Notes: generated by a model from the sequence alone, not told the origin. A DNA stretch of 64,000 bases from Pedobacter paludis (GCF_003173575.1 NZ_QGNY01000004.1:1-64000); one strand, 5' to 3'; numbered from the stretch's first letter, positions 32,850-41,046 are shown. Numbers and translations are program-made.

Positions 32850-33485
32850 ATGAGCACTCCAGAAGAACAATTAAATACCTTAAAAGACATTAGGCAAATG
32901 ATGGATCGATCATCGAGATTTATTTCTTTGAGTGGCTTATCTGGAGTTTTTGCTGGCGTTATTGCTTTAATTGGCGCCTACTTTGCGAATCAGGAAATCG
33001 AAAAATTTATAAATAAGCGAGGTTATGGGTACGGCGTTGATGGAGAAATGGATTTGGAATTTAACCTAATAAAGCTTGGTATTTTTGTTTTGGTAATTGC
33101 TTTGGCTGGCGGAATTTTATTTACATACAGAAAAAGCCAACAAAACAACCTTCCAATTTGGGATAAGACATCAAAATCTTTATTGATCAATTTATTTGTT
33201 CCTTTATTTGCAGGTGGGTTATTTATCATTGCCTTGCTGATTAACCACCCGAATACTTATAGCATTATTGCGCCGAGTTGTTTAATTTTTTATGGCTTAT
33301 CGCTTATAAACGCTAGTAAATACACCTACAGCGACATTAGATATCTTGGCTTTTGCGAAGTTTTTTTAGGTTTGGTTTGTATGTTTTACGTTGGCTATGG
33401 ATTAATTTTCTGGGCTGTAGGTTTTGGTATTTTACACATTATTTATGGGTTGGTAATGTATTTTAAATATGAGAGAGGCCAATAA
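32850..33485 (+). CDS. Membrane protein of the winged-helix operon
   Basis: A 211-residue inner-membrane protein with six hydrophobic segments. The N-terminus (MSTPEEQLNTLKDIRQMMDRSSRF) is soluble and helical. Segments start at ISLSGLSGVFAGVIALIGAYF and run to GLIFWAVGFGILHIIYGLVMYF. No transport motif is visible. It precedes the regulator gene by 2 bp, so the two are translationally coupled. This pairing of a membrane protein with a small winged-helix regulator is common in Bacteroidota, but its function is not known to me. Confidence 0.75.
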   Translation: MSTPEEQLNTLKDIRQMMDRSSRFISLSGLSGVFAGVIALIGAYFANQEIEKFINKRGYGYGVDGEMDLEFNLIKLGIFVLVIALAGGILFTYRKSQQNNLPIWDKTSKSLLINLFVPLFAGGLFIIALLINHPNTYSIIAPSCLIFYGLSLINASKYTYSDIRYLGFCEVFLGLVCMFYVGYGLIFWAVGFGILHIIYGLVMYFKYERGQ

Positions 33486-33487
33486 GA

Positions 33488-33784
33488 ATGAAAAACCCCA
33501 TTGCAGATTTAAATAAAATATTTGATAGCCGGATCAGATTAGGCGTAATGTCTATGCTTGTTGTAAACAACGAAATTGGTTTTAACGATTTAAAAAAGAT
33601 GCTGGAATTAACCGATGGCAATTTAGCTTCACACTTAAATACTTTAGAGCAGGCTGAGTTTATTAAAGTACATAAGGGCTTTATCGGAAGAAAAACCAAT
33701 ACTACCTACTCGATTACGCCTTTGGGCAAACAGGCCTTTAAGGCACATTTGGATGCACTTGAAAAAATGATCAAGAAATTATAA
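33488..33784 (+). CDS. Winged-helix transcriptional regulator
   Basis: A 98-residue DNA-binding protein. It starts NPIADLNKIFDSRIRLGVMSMLVVNNEIGFNDLKKMLELTDGNLASHLNTLEQAEFIKVHKGF, a helix-turn-helix where TDGNLASHLNTLE is the recognition helix, then a wing (RKTNTTYSITPLGKQAF). This is the MarR/PadR-like winged-helix family that often controls its own operon. The palindromes at 32825 and 33804 are likely its targets. It is translationally linked to the upstream membrane protein gene. Confidence 0.9.
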   Translation: MKNPIADLNKIFDSRIRLGVMSMLVVNNEIGFNDLKKMLELTDGNLASHLNTLEQAEFIKVHKGFIGRKTNTTYSITPLGKQAFKAHLDALEKMIKKL

Positions 33785-33803
33785 ATATTTTTTTAATTAA
33801 TTA

Positions 33804-33818
33804 CTTTGAAATACAAAG
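33804..33818 (+). promoter_or_regulatory. Putative operator CTTTG-N5-CAAAG, site 2
   Basis: CTTTGAAATACAAAG is the second copy of the palindrome, 12 bp before the ATG at 33830 and overlapping a TTACTTTG box (one mismatch to TAnnTTTG). It suggests a second, co-regulated promoter inside the cluster. Confidence 0.6.
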
Positions 33819-33829
33819 CACTTTTAATT

Positions 33830-34141
33830 ATGGAAACAAAAAATGATTACCCGCTTTATATTGTTAGTTTTTCTAGAAAACTTGCTCTTTACTCCTTTTT
33901 AAGTGGGGTTTTAATTACCATAATCTACATTGTAACTAAAGAAGATTCTTTAATGGGTTTTGGTCTTTTATACTCGGCTATCGCATTCTTTGCCAATATA
34001 ATTGTTTTGCTGATGTTGTTTGGAACAATGATTATCCATCAGGATTACTGGAAAGATATTTCCATTTCCATCTTAATATTATTGGCAAATATCCCTGCCT
34101 TTTTTATCTGCTTCTATTTGGTTACTCAAGTACAATCGTAA
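33830..34141 (+). CDS. Small membrane protein
   Basis: From ATG 33830 (METKNDYPLYIV) the protein has 103 residues and three to four hydrophobic segments (LALYSFLSGVLITIIYIV, LLYSAIAFFANIIVLLMLF, SISILILLANIPAFFICFYLV). An earlier in-frame TTG at 33806 lies inside the operator and is unlikely. No known domain. It sits between the regulator and the DUF4173 gene, 17 bp before the latter. Confidence 0.7.
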   Translation: METKNDYPLYIVSFSRKLALYSFLSGVLITIIYIVTKEDSLMGFGLLYSAIAFFANIIVLLMLFGTMIIHQDYWKDISISILILLANIPAFFICFYLVTQVQS

Positions 34142-34158
34142 TTCTTAACATAAAAAAA

Positions 34159-35727
34159 ATGAAAAATAAATCCAACTTTTTGATGTTGTCTGCCCTACTG
34201 GGTGGCTTGCTTTTTAACTTTCTCTTCTGGGAAGAAAGGTTAGCGCTGAACTTGCTTATTTACAGCGTTTATTTATTGATGATAACTTTTGTAAATCCAG
34301 AAGTTATCAAAAGCAGTAAATTAAAAATTTATGGACTCGCCCACCTATCCGCAGCGGTTTTGGTTGTGATAAACAATTCAGACTTAACGCTGGCAAGTTA
34401 TTACATCAGCATGCTTTTATTTATTGGTATTGCCCATAACCAACAAATTAGAACTGTTTTCGTTGCCATTTTAGCTGCCTTTTTACAATTGGCAACCGTT
34501 CCATTTAATGCCATTAAAAACCTAACTGAGGTTCGGATTGGCAATTTCAATTTAAAGCCCTTCTTTAAATTGCTTAAATATGTTTTAATACCGTTTGTAA
34601 TTGTAACTGTTTTTACCTGCTTATATTCTGCAGCCAGCACTGTATTTGCACATTACGTAGAATTGGTTTTAAACAGCATTGCAAATTCTTTGGGAGATGT
34701 GATCAATTTCTTTTTTAAAGATTTAAATTTTGGTCGTGTGGCTTTCTTTTGTTTTGGTTTACTTGTAACAAGCGGCATATTATTAACATTTTTTGATAAG
34801 AGTTTGCAAAATGCCGAGCTTAAGTGCAAAGAGCAGCTGCTAAGGGTTAGAAGAAAAATTAACCAAAGAACAGCCTGGTTTGAGTTTTTACAGATTTTTA
34901 CTGGAGGTTTATTATATAGAAAACTGGCCTTAAAAACAGAATATATTATCGGATTAATCTCTTTCGGTTCATTAAATCTTTTGCTCCTATTTTTAAATGC
35001 GATAGATATTACAACACTTTGGTTTGGGTATAAACCTTCTGGTAATTTTTCTAGCGAGTTGCATCAAGGTACCAATTCTCTAATCTTTAGTATAGTTATG
35101 GCGATGTTTGTTATTACCTATTTCTTTAGAGGAAATTTAAACTTTTTTAGCAAAAGTAAAACATTGCGCTTTTTGGCTTTTGCATGGATGATTCAAAATT
35201 GCATCCTCATTATATCTGTATTGATCCGCGATGGGTATTATATCGAATTTCATGGCTTAACGCACAAGCGAATTGGGGTTTTGGTATTTGCCATTCTTTG
35301 TATTATAGGCCTAGCGACTGTTTACATAAAGGTTGCAAAGCAAAAAACCTTATTCTATCTTTTTAAAACGAACGGCAATATCTGGTTTATACTTCTGCTT
35401 GTATTCAGCACCATTAATTGGGATGTTTTAATTGTAAAATACAATCTTAACCATACAGATTCAGTTTCGATAGATCCCGATTATTTAATTTCCTTATCTG
35501 AAAAAACTTTGCCACTGCTTGATAAAAACCGTGCGAAAATCAATCAATCAGCAACTAACGAATCTGAAACACGAACCAGAATTTATGCAAATCCACAAGA
35601 TATCTTGATGAATAAGCTGGATCAAAGAATTGATTTTTTTAAAGAAAGGTATGAAAAAGCGAGCTGGGTGTCTTGGAATTTACAGGACTGGAACACTGCA
35701 GAATATTTTGGACTAAATGGAAAATAA
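34159..35727 (+). CDS. DUF4173/DUF4153-like multi-pass membrane protein
   Basis: A 522-residue protein with about twelve hydrophobic segments between residues 5 and 430 and a soluble, charged C-terminal tail (about 435-522, ending WVSWNLQDWNTAEYFGLNGK). The layout and the tail with Asp/Glu and Trp residues resemble the DUF4153/DUF4173 family of Bacteroidota membrane proteins. Function is unknown. It is part of the winged-helix operon, and the 42-codon frame begins 1 bp past its stop codon. Confidence 0.7.
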   Translation: MKNKSNFLMLSALLGGLLFNFLFWEERLALNLLIYSVYLLMITFVNPEVIKSSKLKIYGLAHLSAAVLVVINNSDLTLASYYISMLLFIGIAHNQQIRTVFVAILAAFLQLATVPFNAIKNLTEVRIGNFNLKPFFKLLKYVLIPFVIVTVFTCLYSAASTVFAHYVELVLNSIANSLGDVINFFFKDLNFGRVAFFCFGLLVTSGILLTFFDKSLQNAELKCKEQLLRVRRKINQRTAWFEFLQIFTGGLLYRKLALKTEYIIGLISFGSLNLLLLFLNAIDITTLWFGYKPSGNFSSELHQGTNSLIFSIVMAMFVITYFFRGNLNFFSKSKTLRFLAFAWMIQNCILIISVLIRDGYYIEFHGLTHKRIGVLVFAILCIIGLATVYIKVAKQKTLFYLFKTNGNIWFILLLVFSTINWDVLIVKYNLNHTDSVSIDPDYLISLSEKTLPLLDKNRAKINQSATNESETRTRIYANPQDILMNKLDQRIDFFKERYEKASWVSWNLQDWNTAEYFGLNGK

Positions 35728-35728
35728 G

Positions 35729-35857
35729 ATGAAAAGACTCCATAAGTTAAACGCAATAATTTCAGCACTTGTTAGCCTGCTAGGCTTCAATTTAAGATGC
35801 CTCATTGATTCAATGTTTACAGTTTACCATACTAAAAAAGAACATGAAAATACATAG
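35729..35857 (+). CDS. Small coupled ORF (42 residues)
   Basis: ATG 35729 follows the stop of the DUF4173 gene by 1 bp. The frame ends at TAG 35855-35857, overlapping the ATG 35844 of the ferritin-like gene by 14 bp. The product starts MKRLHKLNAIISALVSLLGF, which resembles the signal-like N-terminus of short Bacteroidota peptides and putative lipoproteins. A Cys follows at 24 (LRCLID). Two-way coupling argues for translation. It may be a leader, a decayed lipoprotein or a real microprotein. Confidence 0.45.
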   Translation: MKRLHKLNAIISALVSLLGFNLRCLIDSMFTVYHTKKEHENT

Positions 35858-36611
35858 CTCAACATACTGGACTCGCTATTTTGCAGGTAACTCAAAGATA
35901 AAAAGAGTCGATTGGACAATTAGCCCACAAATCTCTGGTGAAGAAAGCGCAAAAATCCTTAAATCCTTGCAAGCATGGCAACTTGGCGAAACTTCTGAAG
36001 GTGAACATTTGCTTCATGCGGCTAAAAAATATTCTAAAGCCATAAATGATGCTGAATACCCAGAGGCCGTTAAATTGTTTATCAAGGAAGAACAAAAACA
36101 CGGCAATAATCTTGGTAGGTACTTAGATTTAATCGATGCGCCTAGAATTAAAAAAGATTGGGGTGATAGCCTTTTTCGCAGGATAAGATACTTTAACACC
36201 AATATGGAACTTTGGACGATTGCTGTAATTACCGTAGAGAGCGCTGCACAAATTTTTTATCAAGCTTTAAAAGATGCCACAAAATGCAAATTGCTTAAGC
36301 AGATATGTACGGATATTTTAATTGATGAGGCTGCGCATATCACATTCCAAAGAGAACGTTTGTACATTATTTTTAGTCAGAAAAATTTCTTTTCAAAGTG
36401 GGTTGCTTATTATGCATACTCTTGCTTTTTTATCAGCACCAGTTTGGTAGTGTGGTTTGCCCATAAAACATTATTTAAAGCGGGTAGGCTAAGTTTTTGG
36501 CGGTACTTTAATAAGATGAAGTTTAAACTTGGCAAAGTTGCCGGCAGATCGATTTTGTACGATTTCCATACAGAAAAAGCTGAACTCATTGCATTACCCA
36601 AAACCGTTTGA
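35844..36611 (+). CDS. Ferritin-like (four-helix diiron) protein with membrane tail
   Basis: From ATG 35844 the protein has 255 residues. A ferritin-like bundle is suggested by four carboxylate helices: GETSEGEHLLHAA, FIKEEQKHGNNLGRYL, VITVESAAQIFYQAL and ILIDEAAHITFQRERL. The second and fourth carry E-x-x-H or E-A-A-H diiron motifs. A hydrophobic segment (about 190-210, YYAYSCFFISTSLVVWFAH) makes a membrane contact likely. Diiron proteins of this layout are oxidases or hydroxylases, but the substrate is unknown. The longer frame from TTG 35805 is not used. Confidence 0.75.
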   Translation: MKIHSSTYWTRYFAGNSKIKRVDWTISPQISGEESAKILKSLQAWQLGETSEGEHLLHAAKKYSKAINDAEYPEAVKLFIKEEQKHGNNLGRYLDLIDAPRIKKDWGDSLFRRIRYFNTNMELWTIAVITVESAAQIFYQALKDATKCKLLKQICTDILIDEAAHITFQRERLYIIFSQKNFFSKWVAYYAYSCFFISTSLVVWFAHKTLFKAGRLSFWRYFNKMKFKLGKVAGRSILYDFHTEKAELIALPKTV

Positions 36612-36630
36612 ATAAAATCCTTTACAATTA

Positions 36631-36702
36631 ACCTCTCCCCTTTGCTAAACTTTTGTTGGATTTAGTTTTTCCCGGTGCCCTGCATCGGGAAGCAAAGGTT
36701 AA
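36631..36702. repeat. Imperfect palindrome AACC-CCTTTGCT / AGCAAAGG-TT
   Basis: The arms CCTTTGCT (36639-36646) and AGCAAAGG (36691-36698) plus outer AACC/GGTT enclose an inner TTCCCGG...CGGGAA dyad. It is a REP-like element between the diiron and the small membrane protein genes. Confidence 0.55.
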
Positions 36703-36737
36703 GTATTTTTTAAACAAAATTATTAATTTTAAACATC

Positions 36738-37046
36738 ATGAAAACCCAAGAAGTATTTAAATCTTCAACCCGAAGAATTACAATTATTTTAACTGTAACG
36801 GCCATAATATTGAGCATTCCGTTAATTGCAATGCAGTTTAGCAGTGAGGTAAAATGGACCTTAAACGACTTTATTACCGCCGGTATATTATTGCTAAGTA
36901 CAGGCTTAGCGATAGAACTCGTTGTTAGAAATATGAAAAACGGCACTTTTCGAACAGTTCTATTGATAATTATATTACTGGCATTGTTTCTAATTTGGGC
37001 AGAATTAGCCGTGGGCATTTTCGGAACCCCATTTGAAGGAAGCTAG
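36738..37046 (+). CDS. Small membrane protein
   Basis: A 102-residue protein with three hydrophobic segments: TIILTVTAIILSIPLIAM (about 15-32), FITAGILLLSTGLAIELVV and TVLLIIILLALFLIWAELAVGIF. The short polar N- and C-termini carry no motif. Proteins of this size and topology accompany the winged-helix membrane-protein operon in related genomes, from memory. Function unknown. It lies 126 bp downstream of the diiron gene, beyond a repeat, and may have its own promoter. Confidence 0.7.
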   Translation: MKTQEVFKSSTRRITIILTVTAIILSIPLIAMQFSSEVKWTLNDFITAGILLLSTGLAIELVVRNMKNGTFRTVLLIIILLALFLIWAELAVGIFGTPFEGS

Positions 37047-37155
37047 TTATTTTGAAACTTTGCAGAAACCGATATGCCAAGAACCATAATCTTTGTTAGA
37101 TAAACCCGAGATAAGCGGAAATACTTTTAAAATTGCATCAGCTTTGAATTTGCTT

Positions 37156-37217
37156 TCATTCTGGGGCACGAAGAATCTGCCACCAATGAAACAGATTCTT
37201 CATACCTCAGGATGACA
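37156..37217. repeat. Palindrome TCATTCTGGGGC... (relative of 4086-4217)
   Basis: The left arm at 37156-37179 and right arm at 37192-37217 are imperfect inverted copies sharing GAAGAATCTG/CAGATTCTTC. The outer ends match the repeat at 4086-4217. It lies upstream of the sucC promoter. Confidence 0.65.
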
Positions 37218-37306
37218 GAAGTTTTTAAAAGATTGTAGCGTTGGCGGGGCCGTATTTCCCGATTAACATAAAACGTTCATTTTCTCGAAAAAATCGGCAA
37301 TTGCTA

Positions 37307-37337
37307 TTTGTTTAAAGGGTTTGAAATTGTAGCTTTG
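37307..37337 (+). promoter_or_regulatory. Promoter of sucC (TTTG-N19-TAGCTTTG)
   Basis: TTTG at 37307-37310 and TAGCTTTG at 37330-37337, spaced by exactly 19 bases, are a perfect Bacteroidota promoter. The ATG is 17 bp downstream. Confidence 0.85.
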
Positions 37338-37354
37338 GGCAAATTTTGTAGCAA

Positions 37355-38554
37355 ATGAATATTCACGAATACCAGGGTAAACAAATATTAAAAAGTTTCG
37401 GTGTAAACGTTCAAGAAGGAATTGTTGCCGATACTCCGGAGCAAGCTGTTGAGGCTGCTAAGCAACTGAAAATTGATTACAATTCTGATTGGGTTGTAAT
37501 TAAAGCGCAAATCCACGCTGGTGGTCGCGGTAAAGGTGGTGGTGTAAAATTGGCCAAAAACCTTGATGAAGTTAAACAACGCGCAACCGATATTATTGGT
37601 ATGCAATTGGTTACTCCTCAAACCGGACCAGAAGGTAAATTAGTGAGTAAGGTTTTAGTTGCTCAGGATGTTTATTATCCAGGCGCTTCTGAAACTAAAG
37701 AATTCTACATTTCAGTATTATTAGATCGTGCAAAAGGCCGCAACATTATTATGTACAGTACCGAAGGCGGTATGGATATTGAAGAAGTTGCTGAACATAC
37801 CCCACATTTAATTTTTAAAGAAGAAATCGACCCGAAAGTTGGTTTACAGGGTTTCCAAGCACGTAAAATTGCTTTCAATTTAGGTGTTAGCGGTGTTGCA
37901 CACAAAGAGATGGTTAAATTTGTTTCTGCTTTATATAAAGCTTACGAAGCTACTGATTCTTCGATGTTCGAGATTAATCCAGTACTAAAAACTTCTGATG
38001 ATAAGGTAATTGCGGTTGATGCTAAAGTTAATTTAGATGAAAACGCATTGTTCCGTCATGCTGATTACGCTGCAATGCGTGATGTTACAGAGGAAGATCC
38101 AATGGAAGTTGAGGCAAGTGCATCTAACCTAAACTTTGTTAACCTTGATGGTAACGTAGGTTGTATGGTTAATGGTGCTGGTTTGGCAATGGCAACAATG
38201 GATATTATTAAATTAGCCGGTGGTGAGCCTGCTAACTTCTTGGATGTTGGTGGAACTGCAAATGCACAAACGGTTAAAGCGGCTTTCAATATTATTTTGA
38301 AAGACCCTAACGTTAAAGCAATCCTGATAAATATTTTTGGCGGTATTGTTCGTTGCGATCGTGTTGCTCAAGGTGTTATCGATGCTTATAAAGAAATCGG
38401 AAATATTCCTGTTCCAATTATCTGTCGTTTACAAGGTACAAACGCAGAAGAAGCAAAGAAATTAATTGATGAGTCTGGACTTCAGGTTTACTCTGCAATA
38501 GCTTTAAAAGAAGCTGCTGATTTAGTAACCAAAGTTTTGGCTGAGCAAGCATAA
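37355..38554 (+). CDS. sucC: Succinyl-CoA synthetase beta subunit
   Basis: Forms succinate and ATP or GTP from succinyl-CoA in the citric acid cycle, together with the alpha subunit. The 399-residue protein starts MNIHEYQGKQILKSFGV and has the ATP-grasp domain with VVIKAQIHAGGRGKGGGVKLA. The CoA ligase domain holds LDVGGTANAQTVKAAF and ILINIFGGIVRCDRVAQGVI. No sucD gene follows, since a terminator lies at 38602-38639, so the alpha subunit is encoded elsewhere, as is common in this phylum. Confidence 0.96.
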   Translation: MNIHEYQGKQILKSFGVNVQEGIVADTPEQAVEAAKQLKIDYNSDWVVIKAQIHAGGRGKGGGVKLAKNLDEVKQRATDIIGMQLVTPQTGPEGKLVSKVLVAQDVYYPGASETKEFYISVLLDRAKGRNIIMYSTEGGMDIEEVAEHTPHLIFKEEIDPKVGLQGFQARKIAFNLGVSGVAHKEMVKFVSALYKAYEATDSSMFEINPVLKTSDDKVIAVDAKVNLDENALFRHADYAAMRDVTEEDPMEVEASASNLNFVNLDGNVGCMVNGAGLAMATMDIIKLAGGEPANFLDVGGTANAQTVKAAFNIILKDPNVKAILINIFGGIVRCDRVAQGVIDAYKEIGNIPVPIICRLQGTNAEEAKKLIDESGLQVYSAIALKEAADLVTKVLAEQA

Positions 38555-38601
38555 TAAAGCTTAAAGCAGAAAGCTTACGGCTAAAAGAAATAAAACAACA
38601 T

Positions 38602-38639
38602 AAAAAAATCCTTCCAGTTAACACTAGAAGGATTTTTTT
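38602..38639 (+). terminator. Rho-independent terminator after sucC
   Basis: The arms AAAAAATCCTTC (38603-38614) and GAAGGATTTTTT (38627-38638) are perfect, with a 12-base loop and T-tail. Confidence 0.85.
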
Positions 38640-39105
38640 ATGCACACCATTTAAAACACCATCGAAAACTTTATGCCAATTTTGGACATATGCTTAAATG
38701 TTCTAAGGTGTCTTAAGTGGTGAGAATAATTTGAAAATCGGGTTTCTGTAAGCTTCGGTTCTGATAGTTCTGCTATACTTCCTGCCGACAGAAAAAATCG
38801 GCATCCATCCTATCAGGTTTATTTAACACTGGTAAACCGCTATTAGGTTAAAAGTAATCACAAGAAACTAACGAAGTTTCTACTCTGCTTCTACCCTTTG
38901 AAAATCGTAAGTGATTTAGTCATCCGATGAATATTTGCCCTTTGCCTATATTCATCGGATGACTAATTATATCGTTAATAATTCTCACTATCAGTATTTC
39001 TTTTTATTGAAGAGACAATTACAATAGTCATACTTGTTTGATAAAATAATATAATACTCCAAAAATTTTCAAAAGCATCATGGGTATTACCTTTGAACAT
39101 TAGAG
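38640..39105. other. Long intergenic stretch with dyads
   Basis: I see no gene. It holds the perfect inverted repeat at 38916-38966, and a shorter outer dyad GTGAGAATAATT/AATAATTCTCAC (38720-38731 and 38977-38988, one mismatch) that brackets about 270 bp. Confidence 0.45.
38916..38966. repeat. Perfect 19-bp inverted repeat TTAGTCATCCGATGAATAT
   Basis: The arms at 38916-38934 and 38948-38966 match perfectly around a 13-base loop. No T-tail follows on the plus strand, so it is not a standard terminator. It could be a regulatory hairpin or the trace of a mobile element. Confidence 0.75.
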
Positions 39106-39483
39106 TTAATGAGGAAATAGATATAAACTTAATAATGTAGTTAATAAAAACTGCACTACACCAAGCTTAATACCTTTGAATGTGAATTTAATAAGTATTA
39201 AGACAAAAGAAATTGCGCTAAAGCAGCCAAGCCAAGCAGCTAAAAATTTAAAAAATGGATTTTTCTCATAAAAGCTTTGTAATTGTCCAAGCGGTAGATA
39301 AAAAGGTACAGTAGCCCAAAGATAAAGTGTGTAAAACAAAAAAGTTAGAAGAATAAAATTATAGTCATACCTCCTATGTCGTCTATTAGAAAGCGTTATT
39401 GCAATACTAAAAATTAAAGGTGAAGCCAGCATAAAAGCAGCTTGAAATAGTGTGAGCAAAACAATTACTACGGTCGAAATCAA
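39106..39483 (-). CDS. Small hypothetical membrane protein
   Basis: A 125-residue protein with three to four hydrophobic segments (VVIVLLTLFQAAFMLASPLIFSIA, FILLTFLFYTLYLWATVPFYL, FLAAWLGCFSAISFVLILI). The loop SNRRHRRYDYN is basic and so probably cytoplasmic. I recognise no family. It is downstream of the XRE regulator on the same strand, 73 bp after its stop, and may belong to the same small cluster. Confidence 0.6.
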   Translation of the reverse strand: MISTVVIVLLTLFQAAFMLASPLIFSIAITLSNRRHRRYDYNFILLTFLFYTLYLWATVPFYLPLGQLQSFYEKNPFFKFLAAWLGCFSAISFVLILIKFTFKGIKLGVVQFLLTTLLSLYLFPH

Positions 39484-39556
39484 TAAGAACCAAAAGGTAT
39501 CTTTTTGTATCTATTTTAAGTAACTTGTTAAATAAATGCATAGTAATTTTTATTAC

Positions 39557-39760
39557 TTATTCTCTAAACTCCAAAATATCTCCCGGTTGGCATACCAATA
39601 CTTTACAAATGGCATCTAAAGTTTCCAAACGAATGGCTTTGGCCTTACCTGTTTTAAGGATAGATAAATTAGACATCGTAATCCCAACCCGCTCACTTAA
39701 CTCAGTTAGCGACATTTTACGACGGGCAAGCATTACATCTAAATTTATAATTATGGGCAT
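39557..39760 (-). CDS. XRE-family transcriptional regulator
   Basis: A 67-residue helix-turn-helix protein: IINLDVMLARRKMSLTELSERVGITMSNLSILKTGKAKAIRLETLDAICKVLVCQPGDILEF. The HTH spans about residues 18-40. This short type, ending GDILE, is normally encoded next to a DUF2975 membrane protein, as here, and is thought to regulate it. It starts 12 bp past the true end of the frameshifted DUF2975 gene. Confidence 0.9.
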   Translation of the reverse strand: MPIIINLDVMLARRKMSLTELSERVGITMSNLSILKTGKAKAIRLETLDAICKVLVCQPGDILEFRE

Positions 39761-39772
39761 ATTTAGATATAA

Positions 39773-40692
39773 TTAAATGGTTAAATCGTTTTCTTGTTTA
39801 AGCCTATACCCTCTTTTAAAAGCGGTGTAAATTGCAAAAAACAATGTACCAACTAAAATAAAGTAAAATCATTTGATGAAATAGCTTTTGTGTAAATTGC
39901 ACCATCTGATAGGGTTTTCATATAAAAGAGATAAATTATAAACGATACACAGTACGGCAAGAGTACTATAGCAAAACAGCATATAGCTATCCAAAATAAT
40001 CTACGGATATTAATTTCTTCGAAGATTTTATTTTGGGATATTCCTATTAAAAACTTCAGCACCAAAAGAAAGCCAAAAACATAAATAAAAAGCATCATAC
40101 CAACTATGGTATAACAGAAAATTTTTGCTAAAATTAATTGAGTACCGTTGGATAAAGGAATTAAAACTTTATTTGCTTTGGTATCATAACGGTATTTAAC
40201 CACCTTATCTTCATAATTAACTCTAAAATGGCGAGCCCTAATTTTATTCAAAATCGGCGTTCTTAAATAGGATTTACCATCTTTATAGTAATAACTAGAA
40301 CCATTTTGGAAATCATATCTATTTTGGTTTAAACCGAAATCAGTCAATACAAGAAACTTCTGATGGCTTTTTCTTGCTGAATCGCTGTATGTGAAAATGC
40401 CCAAACCGTTCCCATGCATTCCATTACTACTAATAAGGTTTGTTCTATGGACTTCAGCATTCATTTTAAGTTGATTCAGATTATTTTCGAGCATCATAAT
40501 ACTATCATCCAACAAGTCAAACTTTAGTGTCTTTCCCACTCTTTCGTAACTACCTTCATCAGATCCACTGGAACTAAAACTGTGCACATCCGTTTTAGCG
40601 ATAAAGAAAAACCAAAATGCCAGTGTTAGAATACACCCTATAAAAACAGCTATTATAATATCCCCAATTAGTGATTTACTTCTATTTCTCAT
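39773..40692 (-). pseudogene. DUF2975 membrane protein gene with C-terminal frameshift
   Basis: The first reading frame runs 40692-39853 (279 residues) and ends NDFTLF. In the -1 shifted frame the expected family C-terminus follows: LVGTLFFAIYTAFKRGYRLKQENDLTI, stopping at 39773-39775. A single missing base near 39853-39862, in a T-rich run, would restore one product of about 307 residues. The first part has a membrane span (ILTLAFWFFFIA), a soluble insert and a C-terminal span cluster (IVGMMLFIYVFGFLLVLKFL, AICCFAIVLLPYCV). DUF2975 proteins pair with the XRE regulator downstream. The shift is a real mutation or a sequencing error. Confidence 0.75.
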
Positions 40693-40696
40693 ATTA

Positions 40697-40852
40697 TTAT
40701 ATTGTTAAATCCTTTTCTTGCTGAAGCTTAATTGATAAACCATCATCTTTATAAATTAAAATCGCCAAATAAAATACGACCAATGGAAATGGCATTGAAC
40801 CAGCTTTCCTTGTCCATACGAAAATTCCCGAATCGTCATATTTAATTAATAA
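40697..40852 (-). pseudogene. C-terminal remnant of a second DUF2975 gene
   Basis: An open frame on the minus strand reads YDDSGIFVWTRKAGSMPFPLVVFYLAILIYKDDGLSIKLQQEKDLTI and stops at 40697-40699, 4 bp before the start of the next DUF2975 gene. The ending EKDLTI matches the family tail (compare ENDLTI at 39773). No start or N-terminal part is present. It is the relic of a tandem paralogue. Confidence 0.65.
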
Positions 40853-40887
40853 TTATAAGACAAACATAAATAATTATTTATTAAAAA

Positions 40888-40926
40888 TCAAAATATATTT
40901 ATTGAATTACAATAAATATATTTTGA
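40888..40926. repeat. Perfect 16-bp AT-rich inverted repeat upstream of rpoD
   Basis: The arms TCAAAATATATTTATT (40888-40903) and AATAAATATATTTTGA (40911-40926) match perfectly with a 7-base loop. It may be a DNA-bending or regulatory site, or a fold-back in the leader of the DUF2975 module. Confidence 0.6.
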
Positions 40927-41046
40927 TTATCAATTATAATTGTCATTCAGTCCAAAATAATGTCAAAAACTTTATTGGAATGATTTTTGTTGTAAGTAAA
41001 ACTGTAAAATACTTGTGCAAACACCTACATTTTCAGCATTTTATCC

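Noticed and set aside
38720-38988. Small transposable element (MITE) bounded by 12-bp inverted repeats
   Set aside because: The outer arms have a mismatch and no target-site duplication is visible, so the borders are not secure.
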